From Terriglobia bacterium (lineage in GTDB: Bacteria > Acidobacteriota > Terriglobia > UBA7540): 64,000 nt of DNA. Both the position numbers and the translations under genes were made by a program. How positions within the stretch are numbered: the first letter of the stretch is position 1; the number at the start of each line of letters is the position of its first letter. The notes under the pieces were generated by a model, which did no database searches, had not been told where the DNA came from, and worked only from the letters and a program-made list of their open reading frames with translations. Below, in pieces: positions 1-8,246 of this stretch. The stretch spans positions 42,197 through 106,196 of the forward strand of contig JAIQGH010000007.1 of assembly GCA_020072655.1 (NCBI GenBank), given 5' to 3'.

Positions 1-786
1 GACGCACTCGACACCGTCGAGCCAGGCCGGATCGATCTTCGACGCATCCTCAATCAAGTGAGCGCGCGCGCCCCACATCTCCGCCACTTCTCGCAGCCGC
101 TGCGAATTCGAACTGTTTGCGGAGCCGATCACCAGGACCAGCCCGGCCTGCCGGGCCATGAGCTTGACAGCTTCCTGGCGGTTTTGCGTGGCATAGCAGA
201 TGTCGTCGCTGGGCGGCGTGACGAGCTTGGGGAAGCGCTTCTTGAGGACTTCCATAATCTCCCTGGTGTCGTCCACGCCGAGGGTGGTCTGGGTTGTCAC
301 CGCCACGCGCTCGGGGTCAGGCACCTGCACCCTTTCCGCCTCTTCCACGCTGCCGACCAGGTGGATCTGGTCCGGCACCTCGCCCATCGTCCCGACGATC
401 TCGTCGTGGCCGGCGTGCCCCACCAGGATAATCGAGCGCCCTTCGTTCGCGTAGCGAATCGCCTCCAAATGCACCTTGGTCACCAGCGGACAGGTAGCAT
501 CAATCACCCTGAGGCGTTTCTCGGTGGCGTCCCTCCTCACCAGCGGGGCCACGCCGTGGGCGCTGAAGATCACCACGGCACCCTCGGGAACCTCACTCAG
601 TTCATCCACAAAAATCGCGCCCTTTGCCGCCAGCGATTCAATCACGTGCTTGTTGTGGACGATCTCCTTGCGGACGTAAATCGGCGGGCCGTAGAGGTCC
701 AGGGCCATGTCGACCACGCCGATGGCGCGCTCGACGCCGGCACAAAACCCCCGCGGCTTTGCCAACAGTATTTTCTTGGGTGTCAT
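1..786 (-). CDS. ispH: 4-hydroxy-3-methylbut-2-enyl diphosphate reductase IspH, 3' end cut by window edge
   Basis: This is the last enzyme of the MEP isoprenoid pathway. It reduces HMBPP to IPP and DMAPP with a [4Fe-4S] cluster in the cytoplasm. The 262 visible residues begin MTPKKILLAKPRGFCAGVER and hold the three cluster cysteines of the family, C14 (RGFCAGV), C99 (DATCPLV) and C197 (DDICYATQNRQ). The substrate-site motifs SAHGV and VGHAGHDE are also present. The frame is open to base 1, so the C-terminal part lies outside the window. The gene is transcribed away from the enoyl reductase region. The family is unmistakable. Confidence 0.96.
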   Translation of the reverse strand, partial: MTPKKILLAKPRGFCAGVERAIGVVDMALDLYGPPIYVRKEIVHNKHVIESLAAKGAIFVDELSEVPEGAVVIFSAHGVAPLVRRDATEKRLRVIDATCPLVTKVHLEAIRYANEGRSIILVGHAGHDEIVGTMGEVPDQIHLVGSVEEAERVQVPDPERVAVTTQTTLGVDDTREIMEVLKKRFPKLVTPPSDDICYATQNRQEAVKLMARQAGLVLVIGSANSSNSQRLREVAEMWGARAHLIEDASKIDPAWLDGVECV

Positions 787-925
787 TCCTGCGCCCGCTT
801 CAGCCCCATCCGCAGAATACCTTTAACCCCCTAATTGATGCTAACAGACCCGAGCTGGAGGGTCAAAGGCGGTGGCCCGAGGGTCCGCCGATCTGAGGGT
901 CGGTGTCGACTGCGCGGCTCTGATT

Positions 926-1735
926 CTAAGTAACGATATCTTCGCCGCCGTCCACGCGGATGACGTTGCCGGTGATCCAGTGCGTCTTGTCGCTCGCGAG
1001 CGCGGCGATAGCTTCGGCGACGTCTTGAGGAGTGGTTAGGTGGCCGCTGGGATTGCGCAGCTTGGCGAACTCGGCCAGCTTCTCAATTCCCGGAATCTTG
1101 GACGAACCCGGCGTGAGGGTGACGCCCGCCTGGATGGCATTGGCGGTGATGCCGTGAGGCATCAGCTCAAAGGCGAGCTGGCGGATGTGCGACTCGAGGA
1201 CGGCCTTGGCGGCGGAGACGGCCCCGTAATTGGGAATCACGCTGTGTCCACCGGCGCTGGTCATAGCGAAGATGCGGCTGCCCTGGCACAGCATCTTCCG
1301 GCGCATCAGCTCTTGAACCCAGTAGACGAGGTTGCTTCCCATGACGTCAACGGTCATTTCCATCTGCGCCTGGCTCAGCTCCTCGTCCTGATTGTCGGCG
1401 AGATACGGCTTGAGCGACCCGAAAGCGATCGAGTGCAGGAAGACCTTGATGAAGTGCTCACCGCCCAGTTCCTTCCAGTGCTCTTCGATTTGGGTCAAGA
1501 CCTCGGCGCGCTTGATGGCGTCCGCGGCGTTGGTGTTAAAGAAGAGCACGTCACGCCCCGCCGACTTGATCGCCTCGATGACTTCGTTGACGTGGTCCAT
1601 GCTCGACCGCCGGTCAAAGTGCACACCCAGGATGTTGAGTCCCTCGCGGGCGAGTTCCTTCGCCGTGGCCTCGCCAAAGCCACTGGACGAGCCGACAATC
1701 AAAGCCCAGCGCACCGGCGCGTCAGTTTCGCTCAT
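926..1735 (-). CDS. Enoyl-ACP reductase-like short-chain dehydrogenase
   Basis: This 269-residue Rossmann-fold SDR has an N-terminal nucleotide-binding motif (VGSSSGFGEA, residues about 14-23). The catalytic pair is Y170 and K177, separated by six residues. That Y-x6-K spacing is typical of the enoyl-ACP reductases FabI and FabL rather than the Y-x3-K of ordinary SDRs. The HSIAF segment at residues 101-105 matches the FabI HSIxF region. It probably reduces trans-2-enoyl-ACP in type II fatty-acid synthesis. I chose the ATG at 1735 because AGGTGAGGA lies about 8 nt upstream. An in-frame ATG at 1768 would add 11 residues but has no ribosome-binding site. Whether it is FabI-like or FabL-like cannot be settled by eye. 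Confidence 0.8.
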   Translation of the reverse strand: MSETDAPVRWALIVGSSSGFGEATAKELAREGLNILGVHFDRRSSMDHVNEVIEAIKSAGRDVLFFNTNAADAIKRAEVLTQIEEHWKELGGEHFIKVFLHSIAFGSLKPYLADNQDEELSQAQMEMTVDVMGSNLVYWVQELMRRKMLCQGSRIFAMTSAGGHSVIPNYGAVSAAKAVLESHIRQLAFELMPHGITANAIQAGVTLTPGSSKIPGIEKLAEFAKLRNPSGHLTTPQDVAEAIAALASDKTHWITGNVIRVDGGEDIVT

Positions 1736-1848
1736 AGCGTGAGTCCTCACCTGTTCTGGGAATGTCATGGTTTGTTCTGAACGCGCTGCCGCAGGAAGCC
1801 GCGACCCCGACGGCCCGCGGGGCTGAGCTGCCGAGCACCCCGTCCCGC

Positions 1849-2298
1849 TTAGGAGCCCGAGCGTTCCACGGTGATTCGACGCTCTTCACTCGATATATAC
1901 TCCAATTGAATGATAACACGCGGGGCAACGGAATTATCCCAGAGTTTCTCGCCCCATTCGACGATAACGATCGCCTCCGCGGACCAAAGTTCTTCCAGCC
2001 CCAGCGTGGCCAATTCGCGCGAACTCTCGATCCGGTAAAGGTCAACGTGGAAGACCTTCCGCTCTCCGCCGTACTCGTGCACGAGCGTAAAGGACGGGCT
2101 TGTGACCTCCTCCTCCCGCGCCGCGCCCAGCCCGGCAACGATGCCCTTCGCGAGCGTCGTCTTGCCGCTTCCCAGCTCACCCTTTAAAAGCACGAGGCAA
2201 GGCGGGCGGAGGCCTTTCGCCAGTTCCCGCCCAAGCGCTATCGTCTCCTCGGGTGAGTGGGTGACGACCGGGGCGGTTTTGTTCGGTTCTTTAACCAT
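1849..2298 (-). CDS. tsaE: tRNA threonylcarbamoyladenosine biosynthesis ATPase TsaE
   Basis: This 149-residue P-loop protein has the usual TsaE length. It has a Walker A motif GELGSGKTT (residues about 40-48), the family motif TSPSFTLVHEY, the HVDLYR strand and the acidic VEWGE motif near the C terminus. TsaE drives the TsaBD complex that makes t6A at position 37 of ANN-decoding tRNAs. It lies downstream of nnr on the same strand, a pairing common in bacteria, but 326 bp of repeat-rich DNA separate the two here. Confidence 0.95.
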   Translation of the reverse strand: MVKEPNKTAPVVTHSPEETIALGRELAKGLRPPCLVLLKGELGSGKTTLAKGIVAGLGAAREEEVTSPSFTLVHEYGGERKVFHVDLYRIESSRELATLGLEELWSAEAIVIVEWGEKLWDNSVAPRVIIQLEYISSEERRITVERSGS

Positions 2299-2624
2299 TA
2301 ACAGGCTGCGGAAAAAACCCGAGAACTGTCATCTCCGATGGCTGGAGTCCGATGGTCCGATGCCTTTCATCGGACCCGAAATCGGACCTGAGGACTCCCG
2401 ACGCCTTCAATCGGGACGACGAAGGATCCCTGCATTTACTCGATTCTCTAAACGCTGGGAGCCTTCGCGGAGTTTACCCTGAGCGGAATGCGGAGATCCT
2501 TCGCGGAGTTTACCCTGACCCGAATACTGAGATCCTTCGCTTCGCTCAGGATGACAAGCGAAGGGCTCAGGATGACAGGCGAAGGGCTCAGGATGGCATT
2601 CCCCCAGGCTCTTTCAGCAACCTG
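2299..2624. repeat. Gene-free spacer with direct intergenic repeats
   Basis: The spacer between tsaE and nnr holds short direct repeats. A 21-bp unit CCTTCGCGGAGTTTACCCTGA occurs at 2462-2482 and 2498-2518. A 21-bp unit beginning CAGGATGACAAGCGAAGG is tandemly repeated at 2547-2567 and 2568-2588, with a partial third copy from 2589. The ATCCTTCGC...CAGGATGA theme recurs in the spacer near 26817-26875. Its character is that of a dispersed intergenic repeat. No convincing gene is present. Confidence 0.7.
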
Positions 2625-4187
2625 TTAAAGCGAGCGGAAGGCGCGCGGCAGATAATCCAGCAAATCCCCCGCGATGAGCGAGGCCTCGCCAATTTCCTGC
2701 GCCCCAAGATCTCCTGCCAGGCCGTGCAGGAAAACCGCCGCCGCGACGACCTGGCTCGCCGGACGTTTGGGGTACTGCGCCAGCAGGCCGGCGATCAGGC
2801 CCGTCAGCACGTCCCCGGTGCCACCTGTCGCCATGCCGGGGTTGCCGGTCGGATTCACATAGAGGTTTCCGTCAGGCGCCGCGGTCAGCGTGCGCGAGCC
2901 CTTCAGCACCAGCGTCACCTGATGATTCCGCGCGAAGTCCCGCGCCACCTCAACTCGGCGCGCCAGGATTTCCGCCGTCTTCATGCCGGTCAACCGCGCC
3001 ATCTCGCCTGGATGGGGCGTCAGGACTCGCACCCGGCCCTCCGCGCGCAGGCTTTCAATGCACCCCGCGAAGGCATTCAGCCCGTCCGCATCGAGCACGA
3101 CCGGAACCGAATAACGATTGACGACCGCGCGCACAAACTCGGCGGTCTCGCGAGCCGTGCCGATGCCGGGGCCGACAGCGAGCACGTCTTTGCCTTCCAC
3201 CAACTGATCGAGCCGCCCATAGTCGAAAGCGCGGAGCGAGATGCTGCCCACATCAGTTTCAGGCAGTGGCTCGGTCATGAATTCCATGCCGAGCGACGCA
3301 ATGATGGGCAAGGCGCTCTTTGCTGTTGCCACCGTGGCCAGGCCTGCGCCCGCTCGCAGCGCGGCCAGGGCCGCCATCGCTGCCGCGCCGGTCTTCCCTA
3401 TTGAGCCCGCCAGAATCAAAACGTGCCCGAAGTTTCCCTTGTGGGCGTCAATCTTCCGTCGCGCCGCAAGCCAACCCAATTCCTCGCGACTCGTGAGGTC
3501 CAGAAGCAGCTCTGGGTCGTTTTCCAGAGCCTCGGAGGGCGTACCAATATCTTTGACTCTCCATTCGCCGGCCAACTCACACGCCGGAGGAAAGACATGC
3601 GCCAACTTGGGCGCGGTGAACGTCACCGAAGCCTGCGCGCGCACGCATTCGCCGATCAGCTCGCCGGAGTCGGCGGAAATCCCGGAAGGCAGGTCCACCG
3701 CCACCACTCGCGCCCGAGGGAACTTCGCGTTGATGTCCCGAACGACCTCGGCAAGAAACCCTCCGAGCGGTTTGGTGAGCCCCGTGCCGAAGAGCGCGTC
3801 AACCAGCAACGTAGCACCCTGAATGTCAGGCAGACGGTCGGCCCACGCGCTCGGGTTGGCGACGACCTCCGGCGCCCCGGACGCCGCCAGGCGCTCCCAA
3901 TTGACGCGAGCGTCGCCTTTCAGACCTTCCGGGTCGGCCAGCAGCAGAACCGCGGGGTGCAAGCCGCGGTCCCGCAGCAGCCGCGCCACGACCATGCCGT
4001 CACCGCCGTTGTTGCCCTTGCCACAGAGAATGACGATCCGGTGCTCCCAGAGCGGCGCAAAGCGCTCTTCCAGGAACTCGACGAATCCCCGCCCGGCATT
4101 TTCCATGAGCGTAAGGCTGGGAACACCGTAGCGCTCCGTGGTCAGGCGGTCGATGCGCTGCATCTCGGCGGCAGTCAGAATTTTCAT
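2625..4187 (-). CDS. nnr: Bifunctional NAD(P)H-hydrate epimerase / ADP-dependent NAD(P)H-hydrate dehydratase
   Basis: This enzyme repairs hydrated NAD(P)H. The N-terminal YjeF_N domain (residues about 1-215) epimerises the R and S hydrates and contains the GKGNNGGDG loop. The C-terminal YjeF_C domain (about 235-520) dehydrates S-NAD(P)HX with ADP and contains HKGNFGHVL, LTPHPGEMARL and GNPGMATGGTGDVLTGL. The 520-residue length is normal for the fused form. The next gene upstream on the strand, the RCK channel, ends at 4191, 3 nt before this ATG, so the two are probably co-transcribed. Confidence 0.96.
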   Translation of the reverse strand: MKILTAAEMQRIDRLTTERYGVPSLTLMENAGRGFVEFLEERFAPLWEHRIVILCGKGNNGGDGMVVARLLRDRGLHPAVLLLADPEGLKGDARVNWERLAASGAPEVVANPSAWADRLPDIQGATLLVDALFGTGLTKPLGGFLAEVVRDINAKFPRARVVAVDLPSGISADSGELIGECVRAQASVTFTAPKLAHVFPPACELAGEWRVKDIGTPSEALENDPELLLDLTSREELGWLAARRKIDAHKGNFGHVLILAGSIGKTGAAAMAALAALRAGAGLATVATAKSALPIIASLGMEFMTEPLPETDVGSISLRAFDYGRLDQLVEGKDVLAVGPGIGTARETAEFVRAVVNRYSVPVVLDADGLNAFAGCIESLRAEGRVRVLTPHPGEMARLTGMKTAEILARRVEVARDFARNHQVTLVLKGSRTLTAAPDGNLYVNPTGNPGMATGGTGDVLTGLIAGLLAQYPKRPASQVVAAAVFLHGLAGDLGAQEIGEASLIAGDLLDYLPRAFRSL

Positions 4188-4190
4188 CGG

Positions 4191-5273
4191 CTATACGCCC
4201 GCCAGAACTTCCAATTCCTTGAGCTTTCCTGAGTCGCCCACAACGATGAGGAAATCTCCCGGCCAGATCGTTTGTTCGGGCCCGGGATTAAAGGCGATGC
4301 TCCCGTCTTTCCGCCGGATCGCGAGCACGATGACGCCCAGGCCGCGCCGCAGATCCGTGTCCACGACGTTGGCCCCGGCCAGCCGCGAGTTGCCTCCTAC
4401 ACGCACTTCCTCAATCTGCAAGTCGAGGTCGCCGCCGCTGAGCGAGGAAAGCGCCACGTCCAGAAAGCGTTGGACGTTGGGGCGGGTCAGCATGCGAGCC
4501 ATCCGCTGTCCGGCGTACGTGTAAGGCGAGAGCACGGCGGTGGCCCCGGCCCGCATCAGTGTGGATTCGGCAGCTTCCTCGCTGGCGCGCGCGATAATCG
4601 GCAGATGGGGCGCCATGCCGCGCGCCGTCAGCACAATGTAAACGTTCTGCGCGTCCGACGTCACGGCGCTCGCCAGTCCTTTCGCATATTCGATCCGTGC
4701 CTGCCGCAGGACGGCCTCGCTCGTGGCATCGCCCATGATGCAGAGAAGGTTCCGCTCTTGCGCCCACCGCGCCTTCTCGGGTTCCTGCTCAATGATCACC
4801 AAGGGAATGTGCCGCGCGGCGATCTCCGTCGCCACGCGTCGGCCCACCCTTCCGACTCCGCAGATGATGATGTGATCCTTGAGCTGAGCGATTTCCTTTT
4901 CCATGCGCCGACGGCCAAAAACTGACCCGAGTTCGGATTCTATCACCGCCTGAGTCAGCGTCGCCACGGCGAACCCCACGACACCCAGGCCCAGGAAAAT
5001 CAGGCCGACGTTGAGGATGCGCCCGGAGTGCGAAAGCTGATTCTCCGGCTCCGCGCCAATCGTGGAGAGGGTCATCAAGGTGGCGTAAAGCGACTGGAAC
5101 CAGGGCCAGCCTTCGATAACGTGAAAGCCGGCAGTTCCACAGCCGATGAGGAAAGCAATCAGGGCCAGCGCAATGACCGGGCGGCGAAGGGCTTTCGACC
5201 AGAGACTTGCATTGTGCGTTCCGCGCGGTGACATCATGCCCAGGGCTGCGGTCACTGCGGGCGGCTCCTTCAC
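4191..5273 (-). CDS. Two-TM ion channel with RCK (TrkA-N/TrkA-C) domains and an atypical selectivity filter
   Basis: This is a membrane channel subunit of about 360 residues. TM1 lies near residues 30-48, followed by a pore helix and loop (WPWFQSLYATLMTLSTIGAEP), TM2 near 88-108, a Rossmann RCK_N domain starting IIICGVGRVGRRVA at about 125, and a TrkA-C domain at the C terminus. The layout is that of prokaryotic K+ channels of the Kch/MthK type. The filter position reads TIGAE (about 71-75) instead of TVGYG, so K+ selectivity is doubtful. I chose the GTG at 5273. It overlaps the stop of the upstream SDR as GTGA and has GGAGG about 8 nt upstream, indicating translational coupling. A GTG at 5282 is a poorer alternative. 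Confidence 0.82.
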   Translation of the reverse strand: MKEPPAVTAALGMMSPRGTHNASLWSKALRRPVIALALIAFLIGCGTAGFHVIEGWPWFQSLYATLMTLSTIGAEPENQLSHSGRILNVGLIFLGLGVVGFAVATLTQAVIESELGSVFGRRRMEKEIAQLKDHIIICGVGRVGRRVATEIAARHIPLVIIEQEPEKARWAQERNLLCIMGDATSEAVLRQARIEYAKGLASAVTSDAQNVYIVLTARGMAPHLPIIARASEEAAESTLMRAGATAVLSPYTYAGQRMARMLTRPNVQRFLDVALSSLSGGDLDLQIEEVRVGGNSRLAGANVVDTDLRRGLGVIVLAIRRKDGSIAFNPGPEQTIWPGDFLIVVGDSGKLKELEVLAGV

Positions 5274-6013
5274 AGCATCCACCCTCCGCTGACGTTCAAC
5301 ACCTGGCCAGTAAGAAACGCGGCTGCGGGCGAGGCAAAGAACTTCACCGCCTCGGCGACATCCTGCGCCGTGGGAGGACGCCCCACCGGGAAGCGCGCGT
5401 CGGAGAGGCGCTCGGCTTCTTCCCGGGAGAGCTCTTTGTCGTCGATGATGGGCGGATTGACAACGTTCACCGTGATCCCATAGCGCGCCTCTTCAAGCGC
5501 CAGCGAGCGGCTGAACGCCACCAAGCCCGCTTTGGCCGCCGAGTAAGCGGAGATCTTCGCCTGGCCAAACGCGCGCTCGGCGCCCACGGACCCGAGATTG
5601 ATGATCCGTCCCCAGCGCTGCCGGCGCATCGTGGGCAGGGCGAATTTGCAGGCATAAAACGCGCTGTAAAGATTGGAAGCGAGGATGGCGTGCCATTCTT
5701 CCACAGTCGATTCGACGACCGGCTTCCATTCGAAGTCTCCGACGTTGTTCACCAGGATGTCGAGCCGGCCAAAGCGGCGGATCACACTCTCGATGAGCTC
5801 TTTGAGACGCGCCGGGTCAGTCACGTCGGTTTCCGCCATCCAGCCTTCCGTGCGCGCGGCGCGCAGCGCGTCCACAACCCGTTGCGCGCCCAGTTTGTTG
5901 GTGCGATAGCTGATGGCTACGCGCGCCCCCGCACGGCCGAGCGTCAGCGCGATCTCCTTCCCGATACCCCGCGCGGCGCCTGTAACCAGCGCTACTCGAT
6001 TCTGCAAGATCAC
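5270..6013 (-). CDS. SDR-family oxidoreductase, FabG-like
   Basis: This 247-residue classical short-chain dehydrogenase has the nucleotide-binding motif TGAARGIG, the structural motif NNVG and the catalytic YSAAK motif, with a serine in the preceding LGSVG strand. The C terminus ends LTGQVLNVSGGW, typical of FabG-like proteins. It most resembles 3-oxoacyl-ACP reductase, but classical SDRs act on many substrates, so the substrate is open. Its stop overlaps the start of the channel gene by 4 nt. Confidence 0.85.
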   Translation of the reverse strand: MILQNRVALVTGAARGIGKEIALTLGRAGARVAISYRTNKLGAQRVVDALRAARTEGWMAETDVTDPARLKELIESVIRRFGRLDILVNNVGDFEWKPVVESTVEEWHAILASNLYSAFYACKFALPTMRRQRWGRIINLGSVGAERAFGQAKISAYSAAKAGLVAFSRSLALEEARYGITVNVVNPPIIDDKELSREEAERLSDARFPVGRPPTAQDVAEAVKFFASPAAAFLTGQVLNVSGGWML

Positions 6014-6071
6014 GCTTAACTCCTTGAAAATAAGACGCTTGGAGACAGTTTAAGCCCTTCTGCGGAATTGT

Positions 6072-8117
6072 TCAAGGCAATGTTTTCTCGGAGGCTACCG
6101 CCTTCGCCACGAGCAGTGTCATGTCGTCCTGAAGTTCCGGGCTGCCCGTCCAATCATTCACGCTGCGATAGATTTCCTGCACCAGCGCATCGGGCGAGCC
6201 AGGCAGGGCGCGCCGCGCCGCGTCGAGAAGACGCGCCTCACCAAATTCTTCGCCGAAAATGTTCTCCGGCTCCGTCAGACCATCCGTGAAACCCAGGAAG
6301 ACGTCGCCGGGCTCGAGCACCACGACGGCCTGCTCGTATGTCGCCGGCGAGAACAAACCGACGACTGTGCCGCCGCGATCCAAGCGCAAGACTTGCCCGC
6401 CGCGGAAGAGGACCGGCGGCAGATGTCCGGCATTCGTGTAGGTCAGGCTGCGCGTCGCCGCATCGTAAAGGGCGTAGAAAAACGTCGCGTACTTTTCGGC
6501 CGAAGTGCTCTCGAAGAGCTGTCGGTTAAGACGGTCAACGACTTCTGCCGTCGAGATCGGCACGGCGGCGCTGAGCCCCGCGCGGGAAAAGCCGTCATAG
6601 AATTGCGCGCGCAACGAAGACTGGATCGCCGCCATCAACAAGGCCGCGGAAATCCCCTTCCCGGAAATATCCGCAATGACCAGCCCCACGTGGGTCTTGT
6701 CGATCTCCAGGAAATCAAAATAGTCGCCGCTCACCATGCGGGCCGGCCGGCACATCCCGTAAAGCTCCAGGCCTGGGACTTGAGGGATTTTCTGGGGGAA
6801 GAGTTGCCGCTGGACTTCGCGCGCGATCTCGAGCTCGCTTTCCAGCCGCGACTTCTCTTGGGACTCGCGCAGCAGCCGCTCGACCGAAGCGGTCATGCTG
6901 TCGAACGCCTCACCCAGCGCCGTGAGCTGGTCGCGCGCGGGGATGCCGATGCGATAGGAGAAATCCCCTGTCCTTACTCGCTCCGTCGCGTCATAGAGGT
7001 TATCCACGGTCGAAGTAATGGATCGTGTCAGCCGCACCCCGATGACCAGCGAGACCAGCTCGATCACCAGGAAGACCAGCGCGACGATGATGAACAGCGT
7101 GACGTAGACCCGTGAGAACCGCCCCAGGGTCGAAAGAAGCTGCCGATTGAGGGTACCCGCCCGCGAGGTGACCACCACCAGGACGGGCTCCGCGAGGCGG
7201 TGCTCAGCCGCGCCGCCCCAGACGATCGGATCGAGCGACGAAGCGCCCACGATCGTCGTGTCCACAGGATTCGTGGGCGGCGGCAGCTCCACGGACCTGG
7301 AGCTCAGTGAATCCTGTTGCGAGAATTCGCCCAGAGCTCGCTGGCCCGCGGGCGGCGCCGACCGCGCCTCATGCCTGCCGCTGACGGAGGGAGGAATCAG
7401 AATCCGCACCGGCCCAATTCCCTCTCCGACCAAATCCAACAATTCGGGAGTCAGGGGCTGCGAAACGATGACCGTCAATTCACCGGCAGGCGTAGGGCCG
7501 CGATCGACCGAACGCAGCGCGATTTGGTCCCTGTCCACGACGAAACCGGCAAACTCTTCCTGAGTAAGCCAGGGGGGGAGGTCCACTGGTGGGCTGACCT
7601 TTGTGCCGTCCAGCCGAAAGGCGCGCACGCGAGGCCCGAGGCGCAGGGTGATTTCCAGGCCGGGATAACTTTTCGTGTGTCTTCCGAGTTCTTTCTCGAA
7701 GAAGTTCTCGATTTCGTCGAGTAGCGCGTCAGGCGATTTCGCCTGGCTAAGGTGCATCTCGTGCCCCACGACGCGGCTGATCTGCTCGAGCTGGCCGGCG
7801 TGATCGCGCAATTTCAGCGCCACCAGGAAGGCCGCGAACTGACCCATGTTCAGGAAGTCTTTGATGAGGACCAGGACAATGATTAAGACGACGGGAACGA
7901 CGGCAATGAACACGTAAGTGACGATCAGCCGGCGCCGCAGCCGCCAAAGCACGCGAGCGCGAACGAAGCCGATCAAGCGCCCGACGTAGTAGCCGCCCGC
8001 GATGAGCACCGCGACCCAAAACAGGACCCACATCGCAGTGCGGACACCGCCGGCCAGTCGCTCGACGACCCAAAGAGCCAGGCCATAGGCCAGCACCCAG
8101 AAGGCGAACCGCGCCAT
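6072..8117 (-). CDS. Membrane-anchored PP2C-type (SpoIIE/RsbU) serine phosphatase with HAMP domain
   Basis: This is a signalling phosphatase of about 681 residues. Hydrophobic segments lie near residues 3-17, 25-45 and 65-85, followed by a putative extracytoplasmic sensor region, a further TM near 340-362, a HAMP domain (about 365-415), a short coiled coil, and a SpoIIE/PP2C phosphatase domain from about 430. The metal-binding motifs are visible: SGDYFDF at about 462, ADISGKGISAALLM at about 482, and GFTDGLTEPEN near the end. Such proteins usually dephosphorylate an anti-sigma-factor antagonist. No such partner is adjacent. The frame stays open upstream to 8345 but that stretch crosses a repeat hairpin (8218-8246), so I use the ATG at 8117. 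The exact start is uncertain. Confidence 0.82.
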   Translation of the reverse strand: MARFAFWVLAYGLALWVVERLAGGVRTAMWVLFWVAVLIAGGYYVGRLIGFVRARVLWRLRRRLIVTYVFIAVVPVVLIIVLVLIKDFLNMGQFAAFLVALKLRDHAGQLEQISRVVGHEMHLSQAKSPDALLDEIENFFEKELGRHTKSYPGLEITLRLGPRVRAFRLDGTKVSPPVDLPPWLTQEEFAGFVVDRDQIALRSVDRGPTPAGELTVIVSQPLTPELLDLVGEGIGPVRILIPPSVSGRHEARSAPPAGQRALGEFSQQDSLSSRSVELPPPTNPVDTTIVGASSLDPIVWGGAAEHRLAEPVLVVVTSRAGTLNRQLLSTLGRFSRVYVTLFIIVALVFLVIELVSLVIGVRLTRSITSTVDNLYDATERVRTGDFSYRIGIPARDQLTALGEAFDSMTASVERLLRESQEKSRLESELEIAREVQRQLFPQKIPQVPGLELYGMCRPARMVSGDYFDFLEIDKTHVGLVIADISGKGISAALLMAAIQSSLRAQFYDGFSRAGLSAAVPISTAEVVDRLNRQLFESTSAEKYATFFYALYDAATRSLTYTNAGHLPPVLFRGGQVLRLDRGGTVVGLFSPATYEQAVVVLEPGDVFLGFTDGLTEPENIFGEEFGEARLLDAARRALPGSPDALVQEIYRSVNDWTGSPELQDDMTLLVAKAVASEKTLP

Positions 8118-8217
8118 CCGATGACGGCGGTACTCATTAAGCAGGGTTTGCCACACCACAACGAGAGAGCATATCAGCGCAAAAGAATCTGCGCCAGACG
8201 TTGGTTTGCAGCAGGAT

Positions 8218-8246
8218 GTAGAGACGCCCCGGCGGGGCGTCTCTAC
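8218..8246. repeat. GTAG-bounded palindromic repeat (REP-like), hairpin
   Basis: A perfect 13-bp inverted repeat (GTAGAGACGCCCC / GGGGCGTCTCTAC) has a 3-nt loop. The right arm contains the TAG stop codon of the permease ORF (8243-8245). Without a T-tract it is not a standard terminator, although it may stabilise the 3' end of the mRNA. It belongs with the similar GTAG...CTAC palindromes at 9833, 11449 and 12163. Confidence 0.75.
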
